From positions 39,155 through 103,154 of the forward strand of contig JAKPQD010000271.1 in NCBI GenBank assembly GCA_029572965.1: a stretch of DNA of 64,000 nt, in the 5' to 3' direction. Of the stretch, positions 25,534-35,725 are shown one piece after another. The notes beneath the pieces were generated by a model. The model was not told where the DNA came from. It did not search any database and saw only the letters and a list, made by a program, of their open reading frames with translations. Numbering within the stretch: position 1 is the first letter of the stretch; every line of letters starts with the position of its first letter. This stretch comes from Bacteroidota bacterium. Its GTDB lineage: Bacteria > Bacteroidota > Bacteroidia > Bacteroidales > DTGW01. The position numbers and the translations under genes were made by a program.

Positions 25534-26448
25534 CTTATTTTCAATACTTTTGAGCCATTCAATAAATGACGCAGTCCAGTTTTTTTCAGTTTGGCCTTGG
25601 TAAGCTAATCCATAGCCATGTCCTCCGGTAGGATAAATGTGTAGCTCAGATTTTACGTTATTTTTGTTTAGCGCTTTGAAGTATTCAATGCTGTTAAGAT
25701 AATTTACAGCCCCATCATCTGCTGAATGTACCAGGAATGTTGGTGGTGTATTTCTTGAAACGTGCAATTCATTAGAAAATGCAGCTATAAGAGAATCACT
25801 GGCAATTATACCCAAAAGGTTTTCCATAGAACCCATGTGGGTAAGTTCTTTTTTCATAGAAATAACGGGGTAAATAAGAGCTGCAAAATCAGGGCGGGCG
25901 CTTACTGTATCTTTTGAGCTGTACAATTTTTTGTCAAAACGCGTACACAAGGTTGAAGCTAAATGGCCTCCTGCGGAAAACCCCATTACTCCTATTTTGT
26001 TGGGGGCTATGCCAATGTGTGCCGCATTGCGCCTGACAATTCGGACAGCTTCCTGTGCATCCTGCAAAGGCCCAATAGCTTTATCTTTCATGATACTGTC
26101 ATTTGGGAGCCTGTATTTGAGGATAATCGCTGTAATGCCTTTTTGGGTTAACCATTTTGTCATGTCTATCCCTTCTTTTTCAAAGGCTATACGATAATAA
26201 GCTCCTCCGGGAATGAGTATTACTGCAATGTGTTTATTGTTTGATGGAGATGGCTTATAAATATGAATCTCGGGGTTTGAAACTCTTGCCCAGCCCATCC
26301 TTCCCCAGGCTTCTATCTCTTGTTCTTTATAATTCTTATTTTGTAAAGAATTGGGTACAGTATCAGGCCATATCTTTATAATTTCTTTTTGTGCAGAAAT
26401 TTCAATTAATAAACATGCTGAAAAAACTGCTATTACAAATGGTTTCAT
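25525..26448 (-). CDS. Secreted alpha/beta-hydrolase, esterase (possible acetylxylan esterase)
   Basis: The 307-residue protein has a short signal peptide ending near IEISAQ. The alpha/beta-hydrolase motifs are intact: the oxyanion segment LIPGGAYYRIA, nucleophile Ser in GVMGFSAGGHLA, the acid in HSADDGAV and the histidine in YPTGGHGYG. The N-terminal IKIWPDTVPN resembles the start of Bacteroidota carbohydrate esterases that remove acetyl groups from xylan, which would suit the xylanase at 54010. It is 52 bp downstream of the DUF5916 gene and may share its transcript. Confidence 0.85.
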   Translation of the reverse strand: MKPFVIAVFSACLLIEISAQKEIIKIWPDTVPNSLQNKNYKEQEIEAWGRMGWARVSNPEIHIYKPSPSNNKHIAVILIPGGAYYRIAFEKEGIDMTKWLTQKGITAIILKYRLPNDSIMKDKAIGPLQDAQEAVRIVRRNAAHIGIAPNKIGVMGFSAGGHLASTLCTRFDKKLYSSKDTVSARPDFAALIYPVISMKKELTHMGSMENLLGIIASDSLIAAFSNELHVSRNTPPTFLVHSADDGAVNYLNSIEYFKALNKNNVKSELHIYPTGGHGYGLAYQGQTEKNWTASFIEWLKSIENKSM

Positions 26449-26500
26449 AGTGGTGCAATTTATATGAATTGTAAAGCAAAGCTAATAAATGTTGTGGGTA

Positions 26501-29140
26501 CTACAAATTCAGATAGTAGTTCAGTTTGAACATGATGATATTTTCGTTGTTTTGGTCCAACAGGTCTTTTGTTGAAGACATCAACGTGGAAGGGTAAGGC
26601 CTGTCCGAATTGCTCCGCTGATGGCTCCAGACAACGTAAAATACCGAACCGGCCCGATATTCCCAGCGCAGTACAAGGTTTGAATGGAATTCCCGTTTGT
26701 TGAAATCCGGATTGTCAATGGTATAGGTTTGGCCATTCTCATTAATGGTCAAAACGCTATTATCTGCATTGCGGCTAATGTCGTTATCACTGATATTTAC
26801 AAAACGGTCGTAGTAGTTGCTTGCCATGGCATTGGTAACCAGCTTGTAATTGCTATAACTGCCATTTGAGATGAATGGGTTGCCGTAGTATTGAATAGAT
26901 AAGTCGGGCGTTAAGTTTAGGTTTAGCCGCAGGGTAAAGCTCATAGTTTTTTGTACAAGTTTTGCCATCACGTATTTAGTTTCGTTATTTAGTTTGCCAT
27001 CGTCAGCCCAGCTTTTTTGATAATAATTTTCTGCATAACGATATATTGCGCCAATATTGAATTTGTTGATAGGTTTGATATAAAATCCCTGTTCCCATTC
27101 AAAATCGTTGGAACCACTTATAAAATCGTGACTAATCGTGTAGTGGATATTTGAGGCAAATTTTTTTGACCAATCGGTGTTGGCATTGAACCCAAAATGC
27201 CAGAAAGGGTTCATACGCATAGCCGGTCCTCCCCTGAGTTCCCGGGTGTCAATATTACTTTGTCTCCGGTAAATCCAAGAGCCGGTTTCCCATTTATTGA
27301 TAAAGTTTAAGTATGCGTCAAGCAGAAATGAATTTTCTTCGTGTATGCCTTCGTAATTCCATATTTGTTCGTTTTCAAAGCCAATATAATACATACGAAG
27401 GACTTTATTGGGCACATTCTCGTTGTACCAAACGCGGGCTTTTTGCTTCACAAAATCTGCCCGGTTGATAAAGCCTAAATCGTTGATGTCCAGTCCCGGG
27501 CTTCTCCACGAGATTTGCTCTTCAAACCTAAGCTTATTCTTGCCTGTACGGCTGAATGACAAGCTCCCTCCATTGCCAGAAAGATATTTGGCCGTAGAAT
27601 CAACATGTATATTTTTATTGTCAGGCCTTTGAAAGTAGTGGACAGCAGATCTTTGCAAATCGGTAATTGCAGAAGAGTCCCCCTGGACGTAACTAAATAT
27701 GCCTTTAGCATTTATTACGTAATTTCTGTTAAATAAATATTGGACAAAATCGAGGCCTCCACAATAAGCATCTTTGGCAAGGTTGTTCAGACGAGGGTTA
27801 TCCGTAAACCTGTTGGTGGAAGTCAGGATACCCCCGATAATGGTATTACCCTCTTTGTAATCTTTTTGAACCCTGGCCAGAAAATAGTTTGTATAAGGTT
27901 CTGACAGCACATTGCTTTGTCTTTTGTTTGAATCAATCGGGGTGAATTCTTCATTCGTTGTGCTTTGCATTATCCCAATAGACAGGCCGTTTGCTGTTTT
28001 TCCTGTCAGTTTTACGGCATCAAGGATAGAAGTATTTGAAGGGGGAGAGGTATAGATTTTCTTTCCTTCGTCACTATCGGGTATGCGCATGGGCTGATGT
28101 CCAATTCTTCGTGAATAAAAGAGAATGTCGTTGTCGATATTGAAATCCATGACATTCTTTCCTTCGAGAAAAAAAGGCCTTTTTTCTGCCAAGAAAGTTT
28201 CAAAAGCGCTCAGGTTCATCACAGAAGGGTCTGCTTCAACCTGGCCAAAATCAGGGTTAAGCGTCATGTTTAAGGTAAAATCGCTTCCAATGGCAATCTT
28301 TCCGTCCAGACCTACAGTCCCGTAACCTGAGTATTTTTTGTTAAAAGGATTGTCAAGCTTTATTGTAGAGCGTTTGCCACTAACCAATATATAGGGCATC
28401 AATTCCAGGCTGTGTGATTTTTGTAGGTCTTTCAAACCGTGCAGCTCCCCAAATGAATATATGAATCCGCTGTTGTTTCGGGGGATGAGGCTCCATTGGT
28501 CTTCTTCCATGTGCCGTGATATCCATCGCCATGCATGCAAGCCCCATATTTGGTCTGGTTTATCGTTATATCTTAGTTGGCTTAGCGGGATTTGCATCTC
28601 TGCAGTCCATCCGCTATCTCCAATAGCTGTAGCGCCATACCAAACAGCGTTCCAGTTTACGTCGGCCGAGCCGTCATTTTTTAATAATTGGTCTATTTTT
28701 GAACCTCCGGCGGTAATATTGAATTCATATCCAAAACGCTTGTCAAAATAGCTGTCAAAGTTTATTCCAACCATATCTCCAATAAGTTCATCGCGTTTAC
28801 CTACAAGATTTTGTATTTTGTCTGGTTGAGAGTCATAACAGCGAAAGGCAACGTATATATTTTCTTTATCAAATAAGACTTTAAACATAGTAATTTCTGA
28901 AGCGCGGCCACCTTCATCGGGTGTTTGCTGCACAAATTGTTCAGACCATGAGCCGTGTTGCCAACATTCATCATCGAGTTTTCCATCAATAACAGGAGCC
29001 GCACTTTTTAATGTTTCTGTAACGTATGTTCTTTTATAGTATTCGGCATTTGCCCTATACATAGGTTTTTCCCCCGCCACAACATTCAAAGATACCACCC
29101 CTACTATAACTACCAATGTTTTGTTTAAAATACCCTGCAT
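26501..29140 (-). CDS. DUF5916 outer-membrane protein with CBM9-like N-terminal domain
   Basis: The 879-residue protein has an atypically short signal peptide (to VVAG). Residues about 45-215 form a CBM9/DOMON-like sandwich, with PVIDGKLDDECWQ and an IYVAFRCYDSQPDKI segment. The remainder is DUF5916: LTLNPDFGQVEADPSV and FFLEGKNVMDFN near 290-340, then many amphipathic strands, ending with LNYYLNL, as in an outer-membrane barrel. The family is common in Bacteroidota; its function is not established. Carbohydrate binding is plausible from the first domain. Confidence 0.88.
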   Translation of the reverse strand: MQGILNKTLVVIVGVVSLNVVAGEKPMYRANAEYYKRTYVTETLKSAAPVIDGKLDDECWQHGSWSEQFVQQTPDEGGRASEITMFKVLFDKENIYVAFRCYDSQPDKIQNLVGKRDELIGDMVGINFDSYFDKRFGYEFNITAGGSKIDQLLKNDGSADVNWNAVWYGATAIGDSGWTAEMQIPLSQLRYNDKPDQIWGLHAWRWISRHMEEDQWSLIPRNNSGFIYSFGELHGLKDLQKSHSLELMPYILVSGKRSTIKLDNPFNKKYSGYGTVGLDGKIAIGSDFTLNMTLNPDFGQVEADPSVMNLSAFETFLAEKRPFFLEGKNVMDFNIDNDILFYSRRIGHQPMRIPDSDEGKKIYTSPPSNTSILDAVKLTGKTANGLSIGIMQSTTNEEFTPIDSNKRQSNVLSEPYTNYFLARVQKDYKEGNTIIGGILTSTNRFTDNPRLNNLAKDAYCGGLDFVQYLFNRNYVINAKGIFSYVQGDSSAITDLQRSAVHYFQRPDNKNIHVDSTAKYLSGNGGSLSFSRTGKNKLRFEEQISWRSPGLDINDLGFINRADFVKQKARVWYNENVPNKVLRMYYIGFENEQIWNYEGIHEENSFLLDAYLNFINKWETGSWIYRRQSNIDTRELRGGPAMRMNPFWHFGFNANTDWSKKFASNIHYTISHDFISGSNDFEWEQGFYIKPINKFNIGAIYRYAENYYQKSWADDGKLNNETKYVMAKLVQKTMSFTLRLNLNLTPDLSIQYYGNPFISNGSYSNYKLVTNAMASNYYDRFVNISDNDISRNADNSVLTINENGQTYTIDNPDFNKREFHSNLVLRWEYRAGSVFYVVWSHQRSNSDRPYPSTLMSSTKDLLDQNNENIIMFKLNYYLNL

Positions 29141-29586
29141 GAATACTTAGTTTTTTTAATAAATTTTGTTTCAACTAATAACTAACAACTAACAATTAAC
29201 AACTAACAACTATTTTACCCTTATGCAAAAGTCAGATTAAAAAAACATGGTTTGTGTTAATTATTATTGAAAAAAGGGAAAACTGCGTTGAATAAACGAA
29301 AAAGAGAGGTGAATTTTTTGGGGGGATGTAAAAGTGAAGTGGGTTAGTTGATTTTAGAATAATTTTATTAATAAAGTTTTATGTAAGGTTGATTGTTTAT
29401 GCAGGTTATTATGATACTTTATTTTCTAAACAAAATAAAAAATGTTAGATAAATATTTTTTGTATATTCATGAAAATATTTTACTTTGGTAATTTATTTT
29501 ATTAGTTATATAGTAAATACGCTTATATTTTGTAACTATTATGTGATAAAATAAAATAATTTGATATATAACCTAAAAACATTACA
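29141..29586. other. Intergenic region, A/T-rich, no gene seen
   Basis: This gap separates divergent genes. It contains a short imperfect tandem array of AACTAACAACTAACAATTAAC type (29172-29211). A TTTG at 29529 and TTTG at 29560 with poor intervening boxes may belong to the promoter of the transporter gene, but the match is weak. No coding frame, RNA motif or terminator was found. Confidence 0.6.
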
Positions 29587-30384
29587 ATGAAAAATACCCC
29601 CAAGAAGTTCGATAAGGAACTGGTTTTGTATATTATCCTTGCCGGGTTCTTTTTAGTCAATGCCATGTTGGCAGAAGTGATTGGTGCAAAGATTTTTTCG
29701 CTTGAAAAATTATTTGGAATATCGCCTCTGAATATTCCTTTTATTGGGGGAGAAGTGTTTACGCTGAACCTGAGTGTAGGGATTCTGATTTGGCCTTTTG
29801 TGTTTATTACTACTGATATAGTGAACGAATATTTCGGGAAGTCCGGGGTCAGACGGTTAAGTATTCTTGGTGCAATTCTTATTGCTTATGGGTTTATTAT
29901 TATTTTTGGTGGGACAGAGCTCCCTCCATCTGATTATTGGCTTCAGGTTAACGGATTTGATAAGTCTGGTCAGCCTTTTGATATTAATTATGCCTACTCA
30001 ACAATATTCAGGCAGGGCATGGGAATTATTGTTGGTTCTATAATTGCTTTTCTGGTAGGACAGTTGGTTGACCTTTATGTTTTCCACTTTATCCGTAGTA
30101 AGACTGGTCATAAAAAGCTTTGGCTTAGGGCAAACGGCTCCAATCTTGTATCACAATTTGTAGATAGTTTTTTGATTTTATTGATAGCTTTTTATTGGTT
30201 AGGCAATTGGAGCTTTAGTAAAGTAATAGCTCTTGGATTAGCTCAATATATCTATAAAGTAGGTATGGCAGCCGCTCTTACTCCTGTTATTTATTGGGTT
30301 CATTCTGCTATTGACAAATATCTTGGCCGTGAGCATTCAGAAGAGATGATAGATAAAGCCGAAGAAGGTCTTGAAAGAACGTAA
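29587..30384 (+). CDS. yhhQ: Queuosine precursor transporter (VUT/YhhQ family)
   Basis: The 265-residue membrane protein has about six hydrophobic helices and the family features NAMLAEVIGAKIF (about 25-37), FVFITTDIVNEYFGKSGVRR and DLYVFHFIRSKTG. YhhQ proteins import queuine precursors such as preQ0 or preQ1, used for tRNA queuosine. The next gene begins 31 bp downstream, so they may be co-transcribed, though a functional link is not evident. Confidence 0.9.
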   Translation: MKNTPKKFDKELVLYIILAGFFLVNAMLAEVIGAKIFSLEKLFGISPLNIPFIGGEVFTLNLSVGILIWPFVFITTDIVNEYFGKSGVRRLSILGAILIAYGFIIIFGGTELPPSDYWLQVNGFDKSGQPFDINYAYSTIFRQGMGIIVGSIIAFLVGQLVDLYVFHFIRSKTGHKKLWLRANGSNLVSQFVDSFLILLIAFYWLGNWSFSKVIALGLAQYIYKVGMAAALTPVIYWVHSAIDKYLGREHSEEMIDKAEEGLERT

Positions 30385-30415
30385 AATACATAATCCTTAT
30401 GATTACTAACCTGAA

Positions 30416-33400
30416 ATGAAAGAATACTTAAGAAAATTACTACAGGCCCTGAATGTTGAAATTAATGAAGCTTCAATAGTAACCTTGTTGCTATTGCAAT
30501 CGGTTTTTCTTGGTATTTTCTACGGAGCTCTCGATACAGCTTCCAACTCATTGTTTTTAGGGGTTTTTCCACCAGATATGTTACCGAAGGCTTTTACCAT
30601 TTCAGGGGTGGCAGGTATTATTATGACAAGTATCTATTCGTCATTACAATCGAAGATGCAGTTTAAAAACCTGGCTTTATTGAACCTTTTTGTTGTGGCA
30701 CTGCTAACATCTTTATTATGGGCTGGATTTAGCGTTACTACCAGCAAATGGCATGTATTTGCATTGCTTGTATTGATGGGGCCTCTTAATATTGTTGTCA
30801 TGATTGGCTTTTGGGGTACTGCTGGTCGTATTTTCTCATTAAGACAGGGGAAGCGTCTCTTTGGTTTGGTTGATGCCGGGCAAATTATTGGGGTTATATT
30901 AAGTTCGTATGCGGTACCAGTAATTTTATCTTTTAATATAAAAACTAAAGACATCCTGTTGATAAGTGCAGTAAGTGCGATGGTTGCTTTGGTGTTTCAG
31001 CTTGTTATATCAGGCCAGACTTCTAATCTTGGGGGAAAAGCTTATAAAAAGGAAGAAAAAGAGCCTGAAGAAAGCTTCTTGAGCTTATTTAAAAACCCAT
31101 TTGTGAGGCTGATGTCTATTTTTGTGGCACTGTCCATGATAACTGCCTTTTTTATCAGTTTTTCGTTTTTAGCAGTGACAAAGGCTAAATATCCAGATAT
31201 GGATGAGATGGCTAAGTTTCTTGGGGTGTTTATAGGTACCATTATGTTTTTCACCTTGCTTATCAAAACATTGGTTTATGGCAGGTTTATGAAAACATAT
31301 GGGTTAAGGACTAGTCTGGTGCTATCTCCGGCTGTATTGATTGTATTGTCATTAGTTGCAGTGTTGATAGGTGTAATAGGCGGTTATACAACTACGGCTG
31401 GAGGTTTTATTTTCTTCTTTTTGATTATTGCCTTGAGCCGTTTGTTTTCTGTGGCTTTAAAAAGCTCAATAGAAGTCCCATCTTTCAAAATTTTGTACCA
31501 AACAGTAGATGTTAAGATACGCCACAACGTGCAAGCCCGCGTTGATGGTACGGTTAATGAAATATCAGCTTTGACTTCAGGGATTGTCTTATTTGCCTTA
31601 GGTTCATTATCGTTTTTCAAATTGATACATTTTACAGAAGTATTGGTAGTATTGCTTGTGGCATGGCTATTTGTTGCTTACAAACTTTACAGGGCATATA
31701 AAAACAACCTTGACGAGTCGTTGGTAAAACTAAAGCAACATGATAAAGTTGAGATTACTAAGAAAACAACAGGAATTGCAGCTACAGCCCTCAAAGGAGA
31801 TGAGAATACCTCAAAAGTAATGTATATCATGAACTTGCAGGAAAAGGTGCAGCCCCTTGTTTATGAGCGTTTGGTGCCTTATCTTTTAAATCATAAATTG
31901 GAGCCTGTACAAAAATATAGTTTGGAACGGATTTCTAATCTTAAGCTATATGAAGGTATTGATGCTATTAAACATATTGATAATATTTCATTTGCAGCAG
32001 AATCAAAAAAAATAGCAGGGGAGCTGACCCAAGAACTAGCTGAAGGCTTTGCAAATGAAAGAATTGTTACGCTGTCCCGTTCAAAGGTTGCATCAGACAG
32101 AGAGTTGGCGGCCAGGCTTATTGGAGAGTCCAGAAATGCTGAATATACTCATCACCTCAAATTCTTATTGCGCGATTTTGACAAGCAGGTTAAAATTGCT
32201 GCCATTAAAGCTTCTGCCAAGGTTAAAAGTGCTGAGCTTTGCCCGGTTATTGCCGAGTTTTTACAAACAGATTACGGGAAGTATGCTTATGACTCATTAA
32301 TAGAATTTGGAGATATAGCCATAGAACACCTTGAACACCTATTTAGCAAATCAGGGAATGAAGATACGCTTTCATACAAAATTGTGAGGATTATAGGGAA
32401 AATTGGAGGAGACAATGCAACTAAAAGCCTTGTTTTTAAAATCAATTATCACGATATCCACATTGCCAGACTCTCGGCAAAATTATTGTTATCATTAAAT
32501 TACAGGGTGACAGACGATTCATATTATTTGTTTCATCAGTCGTTGATGCATGCTATCAATATAGAAGCATGGAACATAGCTGCCCGCTTGAGTTTGAAAG
32601 ATTCAACCGATGATGTTTTACTCAAAGAAGCGATAGGGCAAGAGATACATTCGGGTTATGAACATATTTTTACACTGTTGTCGCTTGCCTATGATGCTCA
32701 GACAATATCTCATGTCAGGCAGAATATCGAGAGCGAAAGCGCCGAAAGTACCGGATATGCTATGGAATTATTAGAGCTTGTCGTTTCTGAAGACATTAAG
32801 CCAACTTTATTTCCTTTGATTGATGATTCGTCAGATAGTGAAAAGGTCAAAGTTCTTCAGAATTTTTTCCCTGTTGATCGAATTCCTTTAAATGAGCTTC
32901 TTACAGATATAGTAAATCGTGACTGTAACCAGCTTAATGCATGGACAAAAGCGAGTGCGTTGTTCTATATTTTGAAATTGGAGAATTTTCTAGTTTCGGA
33001 TGATCTGGTTGCCCAAATGTTTAACCCAAACGAGCTAATCAGTGAGCTGGCTGCATTGATTGTTCATAAAAATGCTCCTGAGAGAATTGAAAATTATTAT
33101 AAGCGAATAGATGAGAAAAACCGAATAAGGTTAAATACAAGTATTAAAAATTACATATCGGAGCCAGAGCATCTGATAATAAACAAGATGCTGTATTTGA
33201 AAGAATTAGATTTTTTAAAATCTGTACCGACAGACCGATTATATTACCTTGCCCAGCATTTAGAAATCGAAAAATACGAGGACGGGGCAGACATAGAAGG
33301 TGTTGATGAGGATTTTGAAGTAAAAGTATATATGCTTGTTGAAGGAAAAGTGAAAGTTCAATCATTTGATGGCAATGAAGAGATAATCAATCAAAAAACT

Positions 33401-33571
33401 GCTTTTGGAGGCTTGTTTTCACACGGTTATCCTATGCAAATCCCTTCTTTCTGTGCCATAGACAATGTAGTTTGTTATATGGTTTATCAAGATCTTTTTG
33501 ATAAGATAATTTTTGATTATCCAGAATTTGCTGAAGGCTTAGTTATGTTTAACCCAATTGAAAAAGTGTAA
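30416..33571 (+). CDS. Fusion: MFS/ATP-ADP-translocase-like transporter, HEAT repeats and cyclic-nucleotide-binding domain
   Basis: The 1051-residue product combines three parts. Residues 1-435 form about twelve membrane helices like the MFS-type nucleotide carriers. Residues about 440-900 are HEAT-like helical repeats (VASDRELAARLIGESRNAEY, VKIAAIKASAKV, LSYKIVRIIGKIGGDNATKS). Residues about 925-1045 form a CRP-type cNMP-binding fold (LYYLAQHLEIEKYEDGADIE, VYMLVEGKVKVQSFDG). The layout suggests transport or conformational signalling gated by a nucleotide; the substrate is unknown. It begins the run of seven genes on this strand and is 121 bp upstream of the SpoIIE gene. Confidence 0.85.
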   Translation: MKEYLRKLLQALNVEINEASIVTLLLLQSVFLGIFYGALDTASNSLFLGVFPPDMLPKAFTISGVAGIIMTSIYSSLQSKMQFKNLALLNLFVVALLTSLLWAGFSVTTSKWHVFALLVLMGPLNIVVMIGFWGTAGRIFSLRQGKRLFGLVDAGQIIGVILSSYAVPVILSFNIKTKDILLISAVSAMVALVFQLVISGQTSNLGGKAYKKEEKEPEESFLSLFKNPFVRLMSIFVALSMITAFFISFSFLAVTKAKYPDMDEMAKFLGVFIGTIMFFTLLIKTLVYGRFMKTYGLRTSLVLSPAVLIVLSLVAVLIGVIGGYTTTAGGFIFFFLIIALSRLFSVALKSSIEVPSFKILYQTVDVKIRHNVQARVDGTVNEISALTSGIVLFALGSLSFFKLIHFTEVLVVLLVAWLFVAYKLYRAYKNNLDESLVKLKQHDKVEITKKTTGIAATALKGDENTSKVMYIMNLQEKVQPLVYERLVPYLLNHKLEPVQKYSLERISNLKLYEGIDAIKHIDNISFAAESKKIAGELTQELAEGFANERIVTLSRSKVASDRELAARLIGESRNAEYTHHLKFLLRDFDKQVKIAAIKASAKVKSAELCPVIAEFLQTDYGKYAYDSLIEFGDIAIEHLEHLFSKSGNEDTLSYKIVRIIGKIGGDNATKSLVFKINYHDIHIARLSAKLLLSLNYRVTDDSYYLFHQSLMHAINIEAWNIAARLSLKDSTDDVLLKEAIGQEIHSGYEHIFTLLSLAYDAQTISHVRQNIESESAESTGYAMELLELVVSEDIKPTLFPLIDDSSDSEKVKVLQNFFPVDRIPLNELLTDIVNRDCNQLNAWTKASALFYILKLENFLVSDDLVAQMFNPNELISELAALIVHKNAPERIENYYKRIDEKNRIRLNTSIKNYISEPEHLIINKMLYLKELDFLKSVPTDRLYYLAQHLEIEKYEDGADIEGVDEDFEVKVYMLVEGKVKVQSFDGNEEIINQKTAFGGLFSHGYPMQIPSFCAIDNVVCYMVYQDLFDKIIFDYPEFAEGLVMFNPIEKV

Positions 33572-33692
33572 AAACTAAAATTATGAAATGAGCATGTTAT
33601 ACTATAAGCAAACACAATAGTAATTGAGAATATTCGAGTTTTTCCGCCAAAGACGGGACAAGTTATCATAACATTAAGAATTAAAGATAAAT

Positions 33693-35714
33693 ATGATGAA
33701 ACAACCAACGACAATTTTTAGGCAACTTATTTATAATGTGATTATTCCGTCGCTGATAGCTTTGATTATTTTGGGATTAATAAATTATCAGCATACCAAG
33801 ACTATTTTGATTGAATCAAATAAATCCAAAAATAAAATTATTGCTGATAAAATTAAGAATATTCTTGAGTTTCAGGATATGACATTTAGTATTCTTGATG
33901 AAAATATGGCTCAACGAATGAACGGATATAGTAATGCTATTGTAAACAGGTATGCCGGGAATTCAAAAATTCTGGAAAGTGCTGATTTGAATGCATTACG
34001 TTCAGAAATAGGTATGAATCCTCTTATGGAAGACATTTATGTAATTAATAAAGAAGGGGTCATTGTAAATACAACCTTTAAGAAAGATAAAGGGCTTGAT
34101 TTATTTAGTTTTGGTGAAGCCCATAAAAAGTTTCTTCTAAGTGTTTTTGATGGTGGTAGATTTGTGAATGAACGTTTTGCAATAGAAGCAACTACCAAAC
34201 GTTTGAAAAAATATACCTATCAGCCTACAAGGGATAAAAAATACATTATTGAAATAGGCTCATACTCGAAAGATGCAGATAGTATTATCAACCTGGTGAT
34301 AAATACCTTAGGCAAGTCAGTAGGGCTCTTTATTATGACCGATAAGCCTTTTTCTATCACTGATGCTGAGGTGTCCGAGAAGCATAAGCATTTGTTAGAT
34401 AAAGTGTTTGTTGAGAAAGGCCAATTTACTGTTTTTGAAGAAGAAAATGATAAAAAGATTGAATATACATTTATCAACCTAAACAGCAAGCCTAGTGGCT
34501 TGTACAAGGGGTCGGCCATTCAGATAGTTACAGACCGCACCGAAGAAATCAATATGCTTCGCCGTGAGCTCATTAAGCTCATTTGTATTTTTGGTTTTGC
34601 TATAATCCTTGTTGTTATTCTCATATATAGAAAGACCAAGATTATTACTTACCCAATCAAGAAGTTGGTGCTTAATATCAACCGTATTACCCATGGACAT
34701 TTAGATGAGCGAGCAGAGGTTGTCGGAAATAATGAAATAGCTACACTTTCAAAACAATTCAATAAGATGATTGAAGAGCTGGAGAGTTATTACAATGAAT
34801 TGGAACAGAAAGTGAAGGATCGTACTGCCGAGATTATGCAGCAGAAAGAAGAGATTGAAGCACAGCGTGATGCCCTTGAGCAACAGCGGAATTTGCTTGC
34901 CCAGACCAATAAAAGCCTTGAACATGCTTATGTAGAGATAAGCGAGCAGAAAAAACATATTACCGATAGTATAGTTTATGCTAAGCGTATCCAGAATGCC
35001 ATTTTGCCCCCTGATGAAGTGATCCATAAATATTTGCCTGATTCGTTTATACTTTACAGGCCTAAGGATATTGTTAGTGGTGACTTTTATTGGCTTTCAG
35101 AGAAAGAAGGCTTGGTAATGATCGCTGCTGTTGACTGTACTGGACATGGTGTACCTGGAGCATTCATGTCTATTGTTGGTCATAACAACCTCAATTTTGC
35201 TGTCAATGTCAGAGGTGCCCGTAAGGCCGGAGATATACTCAATGAGCTTAACCAGGCTGTTACTGATACTCTCAGGCAACAGCATGGGAATGCTTCTATC
35301 CGTGACGGAATGGATATAGCCCTTTGTTGTTTTGACTTTGAGAGTCGTCGCCTGAATTTTGCCGGGGCAAACAATCCGCTGATTATAGTCAGGAACGGTG
35401 AAGCTATAAAATACGATGCAACTAAAGCGCCTATTGGTGCTTATATTGGAGACAAGCTTACAAACTTTACCAACAATGAAATTGAGCTTTCGGCTGGAGA
35501 TATGTGTTATATTTTCTCTGACGGTTATGCTGATCAGTTTGGAGGGCCTGAAAATAAGAAGTTTTTGAAAAGAAAACTGATTGAGCTTTTGGCTGAAATT
35601 AGCACAGAGCCTGTAAATAAACAAAAGGAAATGCTCGAACAGGCGCATGAGCTGTGGAAAGGCGAGCACGAGCAGGTGGACGATATTTTGATAATTGGAA
35701 TTAGATGTAAATAA
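33693..35714 (+). CDS. Membrane SpoIIE-type PP2C phosphatase with extracytoplasmic sensor and HAMP
   Basis: The 673-residue protein has two membrane helices (about 12-32 and 293-313) bracketing a periplasmic Cache-like sensor domain (about 33-290). A HAMP domain follows (about 314-370), then a coiled coil (to 425) and the PP2C/SpoIIE domain (430-673). Metal-binding acids are visible: Asp464 in VSGDFYW, Asp481 in VDCTGHGVPGAF, Asp610 in FSDGYAD and Asp663-Asp664. It should dephosphorylate a Ser/Thr phosphoprotein in response to an external signal. No STAS-type antagonist or anti-sigma factor lies in the window. The TIR-like gene starts 11 bp downstream. Confidence 0.92.
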   Translation: MMKQPTTIFRQLIYNVIIPSLIALIILGLINYQHTKTILIESNKSKNKIIADKIKNILEFQDMTFSILDENMAQRMNGYSNAIVNRYAGNSKILESADLNALRSEIGMNPLMEDIYVINKEGVIVNTTFKKDKGLDLFSFGEAHKKFLLSVFDGGRFVNERFAIEATTKRLKKYTYQPTRDKKYIIEIGSYSKDADSIINLVINTLGKSVGLFIMTDKPFSITDAEVSEKHKHLLDKVFVEKGQFTVFEEENDKKIEYTFINLNSKPSGLYKGSAIQIVTDRTEEINMLRRELIKLICIFGFAIILVVILIYRKTKIITYPIKKLVLNINRITHGHLDERAEVVGNNEIATLSKQFNKMIEELESYYNELEQKVKDRTAEIMQQKEEIEAQRDALEQQRNLLAQTNKSLEHAYVEISEQKKHITDSIVYAKRIQNAILPPDEVIHKYLPDSFILYRPKDIVSGDFYWLSEKEGLVMIAAVDCTGHGVPGAFMSIVGHNNLNFAVNVRGARKAGDILNELNQAVTDTLRQQHGNASIRDGMDIALCCFDFESRRLNFAGANNPLIIVRNGEAIKYDATKAPIGAYIGDKLTNFTNNEIELSAGDMCYIFSDGYADQFGGPENKKFLKRKLIELLAEISTEPVNKQKEMLEQAHELWKGEHEQVDDILIIGIRCK

Positions 35715-35725
35715 AAAGGAACAAA

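Noticed and set aside
29172..29211. AACTAACAACTAAC array as a CRISPR or operator
   Set aside because: It is a simple imperfect low-complexity repeat without spacers or phase.
33693..35714. A classical SpoIIE/RsbU partner-switch module
   Set aside because: No STAS antagonist, anti-sigma kinase or sigma factor gene is present in the window.
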